Source of the DNA: Cladorhizidae sp. MBARI D1340-BT2
Lineage: Eukaryota; Porifera; Demospongiae; Poecilosclerida; Cladorhizidae
Direction of reading: 5' to 3'
Assembly: GCA_028752905.1 (NCBI GenBank)
Contig: JAQNBH010000014.1
Location: 30,027,776 to 30,091,775 of the forward strand
Length of the DNA stretch: 64,000 nt
Positions 12,039 through 22,295 of this stretch are shown here, piece after piece. Each line of letters opens with the position of its first letter. Within the stretch, counting starts at the first letter, position 1. A model generated the notes under the pieces. That model ran no database searches. It was given only the letters and a program-made list of their open reading frames with translations, and was not told the origin of the DNA. The position numbers and the translations under genes are program-made.

Positions 12039-12419
12039 TGTCATGGAAACAACCTTCCATGACTTGAACTACACAACACGATACTGGAAATGTATTATTA
12101 TGTAATTATTACACAATACACAGTAGTTGTTACATATCAGGAGAAACAGAAGGTTGGAAGGACAGATGGAAAGGTCTGATTGGACAGTCGAACCTCGTGA
12201 TCTAAAATAAGATATAAGATAGCCTGTTAGACAGAACTGAGGAGTTCAGACTAGGATGTGATTTCCTACGGGACTATATTATTCTATCAAATGTTGTTAA
12301 GTCAGATTGATGGGAATAAACAAGTGGTCTAGCTAAGGGAGTAGAGCTAGGCATCGCAGGGAGTATTCTGTGGTTCGGTCTAGATGACCCAAGGGTACCA
12401 AGAATACATTTCCCTGACA
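12039..12419 (+). repeat. 5' LTR
   Basis: 381 bp, TG...CA. Begins with a short inverted repeat (TCATGGAA and TTCCATGA). An AATAAA polyadenylation signal lies at 12315-12320. Matches 16980-17360 with no difference noticed. Confidence 0.95.
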
Positions 12420-12420
12420 T

Positions 12421-12437
12421 TGGTGGCAGCGGTGGGA
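12421..12437 (+). promoter_or_regulatory. Probable tRNA primer-binding site
   Basis: TGGTGGCAGCGGTGGGA begins one base after the 5' LTR. It starts with TGG, complementary to the CCA end of a tRNA, and has the position expected of a primer-binding site. The tRNA is not identified; the pattern recalls sites assigned to leucine tRNAs, but that was not checked. Confidence 0.7.
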
Positions 12438-12613
12438 TTCTTCTCTCATAGAAGATCCCGGACCAGCCTTTAGGTAGTGTAGAGGTTTGGAAGTTTAGTT
12501 AGAATAGATCAGGGCTACAACCTGGGCACGGCCTATGAGGTTTGAGGACCAACCCTGGATAGCTAGTGTGGAGGTGTCTTTTTTTTGTTTGGTTGGTGGA
12601 GGTGGGGTGAAGG

Positions 12614-15600
12614 ATGAGCAATGAGGACAGGAGAGCCCTGAGAGAGTCTCGCCGTCTCCAGAGCAATGCTCCCGAGGCCTCTCCTGGGGCAGTGGACCCC
12701 ATGGAGAAATTCCTGTCCCAATGGTTGCAGATAGACCAACTAAGGATAGAGCAAGAGGAGAAAAGGAGAGCAGAGGAGCGGCAAAGGCAAGACGAGCTCC
12801 AGGAGAGACTCATGAAGAACCAGACCGAACAACAAGAGCGTCTGATTCGACTGCTAACAGAAGTCCGAGAGCCTGCAAGGCTACTTCCGGCCGTGGCAGA
12901 GTCCGCTGCTTGTACCCCGAAACTGACCATGCACAAGTTCCAGGAAGGTGTAGATGACATGGGAGCCTTCTTGGATGCGTTCGAGGCGACTGCAGTGGCT
13001 GGAGGGTGGCCACGACGCCAGTGGACGGCCTTTCTGCGTAGTTCCTTATCAGGAGTGGGCTTGACTGCCGTAGCTGCTATGCCTGCCGACAGCCAGGCGG
13101 ATTACTGTTCAGTGAAGGAAGTGTTGCTTCGGGAATACAGGATAACAACTGAAACCTTCCGAAAGAGAACATTTGATGTACCTTTCGACACCATCCAGCC
13201 CGACACCTGGCTAGCAAGACACCGCCAGAGCTTCCAGCAGTGGTTGGCATCATCCCCCCTTGATGACCAGGAAACAATGCTAATGGAGATAACACTCAAA
13301 CGCCTGCCCCGATGGTTGGAGATTCAAATGAGGAACCTCAACCCTGGCAACTTTGAGACACTGAGCGAAGCAGTTGTGAGGCACTTGTCTAACCAGTCAC
13401 GGAGAGAGACAGAGCAGCCAAGACCAACTGAGAAAGCGACCGAGAGAGGGAGAACTCGCCCCGAGACTCCTTTCCGGTCGGGACCTCAGCAACAGGCCCC
13501 CAGACGACTTGGCTGGGACAGACCGACGCCGAGGGGAAGTCAAGAGAGTGGGGAAAACGGACCCCCATCCCAAAGAACCAACCAGGAAGTCCGATGCTTC
13601 CGTTGCAACCGTGTGGGACACATGAAAAGGGACTGCAGAGTCAAACTGGAACAAGCGCAGCTGGTGGGCGAGACAACCAGGGAAGAGACCTCTAATCGTT
13701 GGACAAGGAGGGCTAAGTTGAATGGACGAGTCGTGAAGGTGTGGCTAGACACTGGATGCACGAAGTCCATGGTGCACCCAAGATGTGTGCAGGAGAAAGC
13801 CAAGCTGGGGTGGAGCATACCGTATGCCACAGCCACCTCCAGCGAGACATGGTTCCCAGCAGCCCGGGTGGTGCTGAAGCTGGCTGGGAGAACATACCAT
13901 CTGACGGTAGGCATCTCGCCTTACCTACCGGTGGATATGCTGGTGGGGCAGGATGTGCCCCAGCTGAAGCAGTTGCTGGCAGGAGTGTGCTCAGAGAAGA
14001 CACAACTCGCCAGGGAGGACACGAGTGAAATGGCCCTTGTAACCACCAGAGCACAGGCACAGACACGAGTGCAGGAAAAGGAAGTGTCACGGGTACAGCA
14101 AGCAGACGACGAGGTCGTACTGACAGACCCCACAGACGGAGACCACGAGGAAGAAGAGAAGGGAAATGAACTCCCTTACAATTTTGAAGACGAGTTCTTC
14201 ACCGAGAAGAGAATCGAGAAGGAGCAACAGACCAGAAATGAGGCGGAGACTGTTAGCCTTCCCGACCGAATGCCCCCAGATGAATTACGGGCCCTACAGC
14301 AAACAGACCCATCCCTGGAAAAGATAAGGACACAAGCAGACCGAGGAGAAGAACCATACCTTTGGGAGAATGGACTCCTCATGAGGAAGTCGCTCACAGT
14401 GGACGGGGGGAACTTGGTGGTGGTGCCGCATGAAGCTCGGACGGAGATCCTAAGGATGGCCCACAACGCCCCTACAGCCGGACATTTCGGGCAAGCAAGG
14501 ACGCTCTCCACCATCAGGCAGAGCATGGACTGGCCGAATATCGCTTCAGATGTAAGGTCAATGTGCATGTCTTGTCCCACCTGTCAGAGAGCCAAACCTA
14601 TAACCGCCCAGAGAGCACCCTTACACTCCCTACCCATAATAAGCATACCATTCGAAAGGGTGGCTATGGATATATTTGGGCCCCTGAAAAGAACGAAGGG
14701 AGGGAACAAGTATGTGTTGATAATCATGGATTATGCTACCAAATGGCCGGAAGCGTTTCCTCTCAAGAATACCTCAACTGAGACGCTTCTGGGCTGTTTG
14801 GTAGAGGTCTTTGCTAGACTAGGGACCCCCAAGGAAATCCTCTCGGATAATGGTAGTAATTTCGTCTCACGCACCATGGCCCAATTTTGCCGGTTAACAG
14901 GCATCCACCAAATAAAAACCTCCCCATACCATCCCCAAACTGATGGTAGGGTGGAGAGGTTTAATGCTACCATGAAGAGATTGCTAAAGAAGCTAACCCA
15001 AAAGAGTGAGAGAGAGTGGGACCAATGTCTACCATTTGTAGTGTGGGCCTACAGGGGAACGGTCCATAGTACCACAGGGTATTCCCCTTTTGAATTGCTG
15101 TATGGGAGAAGGATGCGAACCACGATAGATGAATTGGCCCGATATTGGAGAGAGAAACAGGGAGAGGAAGGTATAGAGGTCATTGAGTACCTGAGAATAC
15201 TGAGAGAGAAGTTCGAATTAGTTCGGGAGGTAGCAGCGAGTAACGAGAGACAAGCTAAGCAAGCCCATCAGAAGTACCATAATCGAAAGGCTACCGAGAG
15301 AGAGTTCAATGTGGGAGATTTTGTGTTGGTTTTTCAGCCACGGAGAACAAGCAAACTCCAGAATGAATGGAGAGGGCCGGTAATAATTACCCGGAAGTTG
15401 ACAGATGTAACTTACCAAGTAGATTTGGGGGAGGGGTCGAAGCGGTTGAGAACCTTCCATGTGAACGGAATGAAGGAGTGGCATTCTCCAATGCCAGCCG
15501 TGTTGCTAGCCATGGACAATGAACCAAGCGACCCCGAACCCAATGAAACACCACAATGGGAGGAGCATCTGAATCAACTTCAGCCCTATCAAAAGGAAGC

Positions 15601-16009
15601 ATTACAACAACTGAAGGCCGAGTTCAGTGAGGTGATCAGCGACGTACCTGGAAGGACAGAAGTGGTGGAGCACACCATCAACACCGGGGACGCATCCCCC
15701 ATCCGACTCCCACCGTACCGACTCCCCCACTCATCGCACGAATTCCTGCGAAAAGAGATAAAGACATTGCTAGAGCAGAACATCATCATACCCTCCAAAA
15801 GCCCCTGGGCCGCCCCAGTGGTGCTAGTACCAAAAAAGGACGGATCGAAGAGGCTCTGCATTGACTTTCGGAAATTGAACCAGATCACCCAATCCGACCC
15901 CTATCCAATTCCCCGGATAGAGGAACTTATTGACAATATTGGAAACTCACAATGGATTACCGCCATAGATTTAACAAAAGGCTATTGGCAGGTGCCCATG
16001 GAAAGGTGA
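12614..16009 (+). CDS. Gag-protease-integrase-RT polyprotein, ends at an in-frame TGA
   Basis: ATG at 12614, 195 bp after the 5' LTR. Gag occupies about residues 1-320, with a glutamate/arginine-rich coiled segment near 35-80. The CCHC zinc knuckle CFRCNRVGHMKRDC starts at residue 328. The aspartic protease motif DTG is at residues 379-381. The integrase zinc-binding region (HNAPTAGHFG, then CMSCPTC) spans about 616-660, followed by the DDE core: MDIFGPL near 685, SDNGSNF near 743 and GRVERFN near 780. A GPY/F-like segment (RGPVIITRKL) follows. RT begins about residue 1027 (RLPPYRLP, VLVPKKDGSKRLCIDFRKLN, AIDLTKGYWQVPM). The frame stops at TGA 16007-16009, between RT motifs A and B, and continues open in the same frame afterwards. 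Confidence 0.95.
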   Translation: MSNEDRRALRESRRLQSNAPEASPGAVDPMEKFLSQWLQIDQLRIEQEEKRRAEERQRQDELQERLMKNQTEQQERLIRLLTEVREPARLLPAVAESAACTPKLTMHKFQEGVDDMGAFLDAFEATAVAGGWPRRQWTAFLRSSLSGVGLTAVAAMPADSQADYCSVKEVLLREYRITTETFRKRTFDVPFDTIQPDTWLARHRQSFQQWLASSPLDDQETMLMEITLKRLPRWLEIQMRNLNPGNFETLSEAVVRHLSNQSRRETEQPRPTEKATERGRTRPETPFRSGPQQQAPRRLGWDRPTPRGSQESGENGPPSQRTNQEVRCFRCNRVGHMKRDCRVKLEQAQLVGETTREETSNRWTRRAKLNGRVVKVWLDTGCTKSMVHPRCVQEKAKLGWSIPYATATSSETWFPAARVVLKLAGRTYHLTVGISPYLPVDMLVGQDVPQLKQLLAGVCSEKTQLAREDTSEMALVTTRAQAQTRVQEKEVSRVQQADDEVVLTDPTDGDHEEEEKGNELPYNFEDEFFTEKRIEKEQQTRNEAETVSLPDRMPPDELRALQQTDPSLEKIRTQADRGEEPYLWENGLLMRKSLTVDGGNLVVVPHEARTEILRMAHNAPTAGHFGQARTLSTIRQSMDWPNIASDVRSMCMSCPTCQRAKPITAQRAPLHSLPIISIPFERVAMDIFGPLKRTKGGNKYVLIIMDYATKWPEAFPLKNTSTETLLGCLVEVFARLGTPKEILSDNGSNFVSRTMAQFCRLTGIHQIKTSPYHPQTDGRVERFNATMKRLLKKLTQKSEREWDQCLPFVVWAYRGTVHSTTGYSPFELLYGRRMRTTIDELARYWREKQGEEGIEVIEYLRILREKFELVREVAASNERQAKQAHQKYHNRKATEREFNVGDFVLVFQPRRTSKLQNEWRGPVIITRKLTDVTYQVDLGEGSKRLRTFHVNGMKEWHSPMPAVLLAMDNEPSDPEPNETPQWEEHLNQLQPYQKEALQQLKAEFSEVISDVPGRTEVVEHTINTGDASPIRLPPYRLPHSSHEFLRKEIKTLLEQNIIIPSKSPWAAPVVLVPKKDGSKRLCIDFRKLNQITQSDPYPIPRIEELIDNIGNSQWITAIDLTKGYWQVPMER

Positions 16010-17008
16010 AGCAGAGAAAAGACAGCATTCATAACACCGTGGGGCAAATACGAGTTCACCACAATGCCATTTGGACTAGTATCTGCCCCATCGACCTTCC
16101 AGCGAATGATGGATCAGGTCTTGGACGACACTCAGGAGTACGCAAGTGCCTACCTGGATGACATAATTATTCACAGCAGAAACTGGGAAGACCACATTAC
16201 CCACTTACGAGAAGTGTTCACGAGATTGAGACGAGCAGGACTAAGAATAAAAGAAGAAAAGTGCAAGTTTGCATGCAACACCTGTACCTATCTAGGCCAT
16301 GTGGTGGGAAGAGGCCAAATCAAACCGATGGAGGCCAAGGTGAAAGCAGTAAAGAACTTTGACACCCCGAAAACGAAGAGGGAAGTACGAGCATTCCTTG
16401 GACTTTGTGGCTATTATCGGAGATTTATTCCATCGTTCTCGACAATAGCCACCGCCCTCTCGAACCTAACACGGAAGGATATGCCAAACAAAGTGATATG
16501 GACGGACCAGACAAGAGAGGCGTTTGAAAAATTGAAAGAATTACTATCTCAAGAACCAGTTCTACACCCACCTATTTGGGGGAAGGAATTCATACTGCAA
16601 ACCGACGCTTCGAGTTGTGGAATCGGGTATGTGTTAAGCCAGCGGGACGAACTAGGCGAGGAGCATCCAATTGCCTTCGGTTCCAGAAAGCTACTTCCCA
16701 GAGAAACCAAGTATTCGGCCATTGAGCGAGAAGGGTTGGCAATAGTGGAGGGGGTCAAACACTTCAGGGTGTATCTCGAAGGAGTACACTTCCGCATAGA
16801 GACAGACCACAACCCTCTTGTGCACCTTTCTAAACTGAAAGACAGCCATGGAAGAATTGCCCGATGGATATTGGCCCTTCAGCCCTATAACTATACAATA
16901 GTTTATCGTGCGGGACGGAAAAACGGAAATGCGGATGGACTCTCTAGAGAACAGTGTTCTCAACTAGAGGAAGGGGAGATGTCATGGAAACAACCTTCCA
17001 TGACTTGA
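16010..17008 (+). CDS. Remainder of RT and RNase H, same frame as the upstream polyprotein
   Basis: Open in the same frame from directly after the TGA to a stop at 17006-17008, which lies 29 bases inside the 3' LTR. Motifs: MPFGLVSAPSTFQ (RT motif B), YLDDIIIHS (catalytic YxDD, 16151), FLGLCGYYRRFIP (RT thumb/connection), then RNase H with TDASSCGIGYVLSQ, AIEREGLAI and TDHNPL, and the RNADGLSR-like end (KNGNADGLSRE). First internal ATG is 16064, but independent initiation there is unlikely; the product is expected only by readthrough or in copies lacking the stop. Confidence 0.9.
   Translation, partial: SREKTAFITPWGKYEFTTMPFGLVSAPSTFQRMMDQVLDDTQEYASAYLDDIIIHSRNWEDHITHLREVFTRLRRAGLRIKEEKCKFACNTCTYLGHVVGRGQIKPMEAKVKAVKNFDTPKTKREVRAFLGLCGYYRRFIPSFSTIATALSNLTRKDMPNKVIWTDQTREAFEKLKELLSQEPVLHPPIWGKEFILQTDASSCGIGYVLSQRDELGEEHPIAFGSRKLLPRETKYSAIEREGLAIVEGVKHFRVYLEGVHFRIETDHNPLVHLSKLKDSHGRIARWILALQPYNYTIVYRAGRKNGNADGLSREQCSQLEEGEMSWKQPSMT
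16966..16979 (+). promoter_or_regulatory. Polypurine tract for plus-strand priming
   Basis: AGAGGAAGGGGAGA is all purine and ends directly at the first base of the 3' LTR, the standard position for the polypurine tract. Confidence 0.9.
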
Positions 17009-17360
17009 ACTACACAACACGATACTGGAAATGTATTATTATGTAATTATTACACAATACACAGTAGTTGTTACATATCAGGAGAAACAGAAGGTTGGAA
17101 GGACAGATGGAAAGGTCTGATTGGACAGTCGAACCTCGTGATCTAAAATAAGATATAAGATAGCCTGTTAGACAGAACTGAGGAGTTCAGACTAGGATGT
17201 GATTTCCTACGGGACTATATTATTCTATCAAATGTTGTTAAGTCAGATTGATGGGAATAAACAAGTGGTCTAGCTAAGGGAGTAGAGCTAGGCATCGCAG
17301 GGAGTATTCTGTGGTTCGGTCTAGATGACCCAAGGGTACCAAGAATACATTTCCCTGACA
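16980..17360 (+). repeat. 3' LTR
   Basis: 381 bp, same length as the 5' LTR and apparently identical. AATAAA at 17256-17261. Followed by the AGGAG target duplication (17361-17365). Confidence 0.95.
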
Positions 17361-17374
17361 AGGAGGAGTCCTCA

Positions 17375-18362
17375 ACAATTGGTGGGAACTATTATATATC
17401 GAGACCAATGAGAGTACATTGGTGTGTACTATTATATATCAACACCAATGAGAGTACATTGGTGTGTACTATTATATATCAACACCAATGAGAGTACATT
17501 GGTGTGTACTATTATATATCAACACCAATGAGAGTACATTGGTGTGTACTATTATATATCAACACCAATGAGAGTACATTGGTGTGTACTATTATATATC
17601 AACACCAATGAGAGTACATTGGTGTGTACTATTATATATCAACACCAATGAGAGTACATTGGTGTGTACTATGATATATCAACACCAATGAGAGTACATT
17701 GGTGTGTACTATTATATATCAACACCAATGAGAGTACATTGGTGTGTACTATGATATATCAACACCAATGAGAGTACATTGGTGTGTACTATTATATATC
17801 AACACCAATGAGAGTACATTGGTGTGTACTATGATATATCAACACCAATGAGAGTACATTGGTGTGTACTATGATATATCAACACCAATGAGAGTACATT
17901 GGTGTGTACTATGATATATCAACACCAATGAGAGTACATTGGTGTGTACTATTATATATCAACACCAATGAGAGTACATTGGTGTGTACTATTTTATATC
18001 AACACCAATGAGAGTACATTGGTGTGTACTATTTTATATCAACACCAATGAGAGTACATTGGTGTGTACTATTATATATCAACACCAATGAGAGTACATT
18101 GGTGTGCACTATTATATATCAACACTAATAAGAATATATTGGTGCGTCATACACACTAATAAGAGTACATTGTTATATATCAACACAAATGAAAGTACAT
18201 TGGTGAGTACCAATATATATCAATACCAATTAGAGTAAATTTGTGTGTACTATTATATATCAACACCAATCAGAGTATATTGGTGTGTACTATTTATTAT
18301 ATAGCAAAACCAATGAGATTACATTGGTGTGTACTATTATATATCAACACCAATGAGAGTTA
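17375..18362. repeat. 40-bp palindromic minisatellite, block 2
   Basis: About 24 units of exactly 40 bp, nearly homogeneous from 17400 to 18120 (the main variation is TATTATATATC versus TATGATATATC or TATTTTATATC), then degenerate to 18362. Same ACACCAATG/CATTGGTGT inverted repeat as block 1. The homogeneous core contrasts with the degenerate edges, as expected for recent unequal exchange or slippage. Confidence 0.95.
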
Positions 18363-19450
18363 ATGAATCTGGGTAAGGTATTGAGACCTTTAGGTCCTCC
18401 CAAATCACCAACTTTATTTTTTATATTTTTTTATAGTGTTGTGAATATGATGGTGACGACCTGGCGCTGCTGTTTGATCTTAAACGGAACTAAGCTAATT
18501 AAGGGGTCAAGACAGAGACTGTAAAGATTGTCTTGCCTCTTCTTTTTCTTTTAGGACTGCCGAGTTATCATTTTAGGAATTTACTCATTCTCGGAAGTAA
18601 TAAAACTTCCAAAGAATTTTCGGGTTGCTCCTCTCAAATAATGGCGAATATATTTCGAAAACAGAAAAATGACTTCTCTGATTTCAAAGGTGGTCATTTT
18701 CAATTATCTGGAAGAAGGTCTTCTGGTGGTGTGGAAGAATACGCATTCTTTTGCTATGAAAAGCAGACGCAATGTTCTCGTACAAAAAGTTTGGTCCACA
18801 AAGACCTACCCACCATTTTGATTCTTGATGAAGATAATGTTCAAGTAGAAGGCTATGAAGATTTAGAGATTGGGGCTTCTTTCTTCGGTGGGCAGAAGGA
18901 GGATATTTTCTTAACGAACGGGAAGAACCTATCGATACCAGCGAAGTCACCAGGATTGAATTCTTGAATAAGAAACTAACCAATTATTTGGAAGACAAAG
19001 ATTTAAAAATACTCTCAATTTCCTTAAACAAATGCGTTCACAGCCCATTCAGTGGAGGAGGCGACCTCATGATTTACGGAAACAGACAATGGTGTTTTGT
19101 TATCAATAATCTTACCGTCGAAAGCCAACTCCTGTAAAGCAAGTGCTTTGTCAACTGCAGGCCACATGATAGCAGCAAGCATCACATCTTGGCTTATGGA
19201 ATATTCCTCCCGAAGCAGCGTAAATGACCCGATGGAAAAACTTGTGCTTTGGACTGCTTCTGGAGATTGCACACCCAATAGTGATATTAAGGTCTACTAT
19301 GGATTTTCAAAGTCGCCAGTTGACGTTTGATCATATTATTGCATATCTGCACGTAATTATTTGGTGTTAGTCATGGTACTTAAGTACGTTTATTTAATTA
19401 TAACTTTGTCTCACGATAATTATATGACTGAACAATAAAATATAAAATAT
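18363..19450 (+). pseudogene. Unidentified coding-like region, possibly two or more broken exons
   Basis: Not recognised. A pyrimidine-rich tract ending TTTTTCTTTTAG (18541-18554) looks like a splice acceptor. It is followed by an open frame to 18965 with normal-looking composition (for example GRRSSGGVEEYAFFCYEK and LPTILILDEDNVQVEGYEDL). Coding-like sequence seems to go on in other frames to about 19328 (MIYGNRQWCFVINNLTVES, then SALSTAGHMIAASITSWLM and MEKLVLWTASGD). An AATAAA at 19434-19439 could be its polyadenylation signal. The changes of frame suggest a decayed gene, retrocopy or transposon protein. It is bracketed by minisatellite. Confidence 0.35.
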
Positions 19451-19619
19451 GGTATGCTTTTATTTATTGTGCTAGTGTGTAGTAATAATAATCATCGAAA
19501 CATCATAAAGGAAAGAGGAAGTTAATATGACCATGTATGTACTGTAGGTCTGCTATATAGGTCTGCTATATAGGCAATATAATTTTCCCCTTCAGTATCT
19601 CAATCTGTAAAGTAGCAAA

Positions 19620-20015
19620 AGCTAATGCATTGTGCACCTTGACCCCAGTTCCAATAATGTGCACTTTGACCCCAGTTCCAATATTGTACACCTTGATATT
19701 GTGCACTTTGACCCCAGTTCCAATGTAGGGCACCTACCTCCGGGTTCCAATAGTAGGCACCTCAATTCCAGTTCCTTATGGGCACCTTGACACCAGTTCC
19801 AATATTAACCCCAGTTCCAATATTGTGTACTTTGACCCAAATCCAGCAAAGGACTGTGATCCTTTCCATTGCTTTCTTAGAACCACTTAATTTTTCATGA
19901 CAATATATAGCCTAGTTCCCCATTCCCAGTACTCCATTCCTGGTTCCCAATTCCTAGTTCCCCATTCCTAGTTCCCCATTCCTAGTTCCCCATTCCTAGT
20001 TCCCCATTCCTAGTT
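19620..20015. repeat. Short tandem repeats CCCCAGTTCCAAT and CCCCATTCCTAGTT
   Basis: 19620-19850 holds irregular repeats of CCCCAGTTCCAATATTGTGC with a TTGA spacer. 19920-20015 holds about six copies of the 14-bp CCCCATTCCTAGTT. No gene. Confidence 0.85.
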
Positions 20016-20029
20016 GGTGGGTACTACTA

Positions 20030-20896
20030 TAATTATATCAATAGCAATGAGAGAACACTATTATATATCAACACCAATCAGAATACATTGGTGTGTAGTT
20101 TTATATTTCAACACCAATGAGAGTACATTAGTTTGGACTCTTATATATCAACACCAATGAGATGTGTACTTTTATATTTCAACACCAATGAGGGTACATT
20201 AGTTTGGACTATTATATATCAACACCAATGAGAGTACATTGGAGTGTACTTTTATATTTCAACACCAATGAGAGTACATTAGTTTGGACGAGAGTACATT
20301 GGTGTGTACTATTATATATCCACACCAATGAGAGAACATTAGTTTGGACTATTATATATCAACACCAATGAGATGTGTACTTTTATATTTCAACACCAAT
20401 GAGGGTACATTAGTTTGGACTATTATATATCAACACCAATGAGAGTACATTGGTGTGTACTATTATATATCCACACCTATGAGAGAACATTATTATATAT
20501 CAACACCAATGAGATGTGTACTTTTATATTTCAACACCAATGAGGGTACATTAGTTTGGACTATTACCAATGAGAGTACATTGGTGTGTACTATTATATA
20601 TAAACAACAATGAGAGTACACTGGTGTGTACTATTATATATCAACACCAATGAGAGTGTGTACTATTATATATCAACACAAATGAGAGTACATTAGTTTG
20701 GACTATTATATATCAACACCAATGAGAGTACATTGGTGTGTACTATTATATATAAACACCAATGAGAGTAGTACATTGGTGAGTACTATTATATATCAAC
20801 ACCAACACTAATCAGACTACATTGGTGTTTACTATTTATTATATATCAACACCAATGAGAGTACATTGGTGCGACTATTATATATCAACACCAATG
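20030..20896. repeat. 40-bp palindromic minisatellite, block 3, degenerate
   Basis: Variants of the same unit as blocks 1 and 2 (CAACACCAATGAGAGTACAT) with many deletions and substitutions, including a sub-family with ATTAGTTTGGACTATT. Older or less homogenised than block 2. Confidence 0.9.
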
Positions 20897-21008
20897 GCAT
20901 AAAACTAGTTTAAAAAACCTAGAGTAGGCATATAACTAGCTTCAGAAACCTGGAGTAGGCTTATAACTAGCTGGAGAAAGCATATAACTAGCTTTAGAAA
21001 GCTGGTGG
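20897..21008. repeat. Imperfect repeat around TAGCTTTAGAAACCTGGAG, left part
   Basis: Units of roughly 30 bp containing ATAACTAGC and GAAACCTGGAGTAGGC. The same repeat resumes at 21600-21800, so the truncated LINE at 21.0-21.47 kb seems to have landed inside this array. Confidence 0.7.
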
Positions 21009-21470
21009 TGTATGATTTAATGTTGCTATTGCTGAGCCTGTTAAGGCCATCACATATATAATACAGCACAGTGTGAAACTATTTAGTAACTAACCTAATA
21101 ACAATCTATATTTAAAAAAGAAGTCAACAGTACTTAATTAATACAATTATCCACAATATTAAGTTACGAGTGTCCCGCTGCTCAGGAAGGGGGGGACAGG
21201 AGTGGACCAAAGATCATTCCTCAGCTGACCATACAACAATTCCTTTCTCCTCTGCCACCACTTCCCTACCCAAAACATAACACACTCGCCCACCTCCTCC
21301 ATCACTGCATCACTTACTCCCTCCACATCTTTCCCCAAAAGCAATGCCACCTTTCCATCCTTACTCACTCTTCTTAATTCATCCAGCCACTGTCTTGCCC
21401 CTGCAATTCTGCGTACCTCATCTATCAGAACCAGCCGATCCCTCTCAAATTCCCCGCATGTCACCAAGAA
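21009..21470 (-). mobile_element. 5'-truncated copy of the LINE at 170-3778
   Basis: On the minus strand the last 102 codons of the LINE protein (21467-21159) match the C-terminal frame of the first LINE with only a few differences (for example HRIAG versus RRIAG and VMYW versus VMFW). The 3' UTR then follows with a 28-base insertion absent from the other copy. It is truncated at the position equivalent to about 3355. Abrupt 5' truncation is typical of LINE insertions. The close match suggests this LINE family was active recently. Confidence 0.9.
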
Positions 21471-21800
21471 AGTGCCTCAGTGATGTTGCTCCCTGTGACC
21501 CAGAAAGTGCCGCATTGATGTTGCTCCCTGCTACCCACAAAAAGTGCAACTTTCCATTCAGCCTCTCTGGGTCAGCATCTAAAACATCTTAGTGTATTAC
21601 TAGCTTATGTAACCCAAATATAGTGCTTTGGAGTAGGCTCATATATAACTAGCTGGAGTAGGCGTATAACTAGCTTTAGAAACATGGAGTAGCCCTATAA
21701 TTAACTTTAGAAACCTGGAGTAGGCTAATAACTAGCTGGAGAAGGCATTTAACTAGCTGGTGGTGTATTACTAGCCCGAATATAGTGGATAACTAGCTTT
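21471..21800. repeat. Two small tandem repeats beside the truncated LINE
   Basis: 21471-21550 contains about three copies of an AAAGTGCC...GATGTTGCTCCCTG unit. 21600-21800 resumes the TAGCTTTAGAAACCTGGAG repeat. No gene. Confidence 0.65.
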
Positions 21801-22295
21801 AGCAACCTGGCAAGTGTAGAGTACACTGATACCACTTACAAAGCTCTTGAAACAAACTATTTTCTGACGTTTAATTCCCTCCCGGACCAGCTCTTCCGTG
21901 ACGTACGTCTTCGATAAGCCACACCCACAACAGAAAGTAACAAGACATAAAGCAACAGGTATTGGTGGAAGTTAGCAAATCTCATTTTTGGCAACAACTC
22001 CCACTCCTGCATGTCACATGACGTCACATGCTAAAGTCACACTATTGGCCCTAAAATTTCAGCAGCAAAGGAATGTAACCACAGCAAGCTTGATCAGGAG
22101 AATGTCGGATAATTAGAAATGAAAGGTGAGAGGTGAGTACAATAGGAAACTGAAATGGAAAGAGATTATAGAAAGCATGTAAATATTATCAAAAACAATT
22201 TGTTCCTTTTGAACTGTTTGCATTCACATGATCAAATATTATGGTCTCATATCAGTGGGGTCTATGTGCGTGTTCTGGAGAACTAGAACTAATCC
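21801..22295. other. Downstream flank of the spectrin-repeat gene
   Basis: No gene recognised. On the minus strand this is the expected 3' UTR and downstream region of the gene ending at 22296. No clear AATAAA was found near the stop; the real cleavage site is not located. Confidence 0.5.

Larger units (their letters stand above)
12039..17360 (+). mobile_element. Ty3/gypsy LTR retrotransposon of Gmr1-like domain order, recent insertion
   Basis: A complete element of 5322 bp: two 381-bp LTRs beginning TG and ending CA, a primer-binding-site-like stretch directly after the 5' LTR, one long gag-pol frame, a polypurine tract directly before the 3' LTR, and a 5-bp target duplication AGGAG (12034-12038 and 17361-17365). 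By eye the LTRs are identical, so insertion was recent. The frame encodes Gag with a zinc knuckle, protease, integrase, then RT and RNase H. Integrase upstream of RT is typical of Ty1/copia, but these RT and integrase motifs are Ty3/gypsy in type. That combination is known from the Gmr1 clade. No envelope-like frame is present. Confidence 0.95.
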
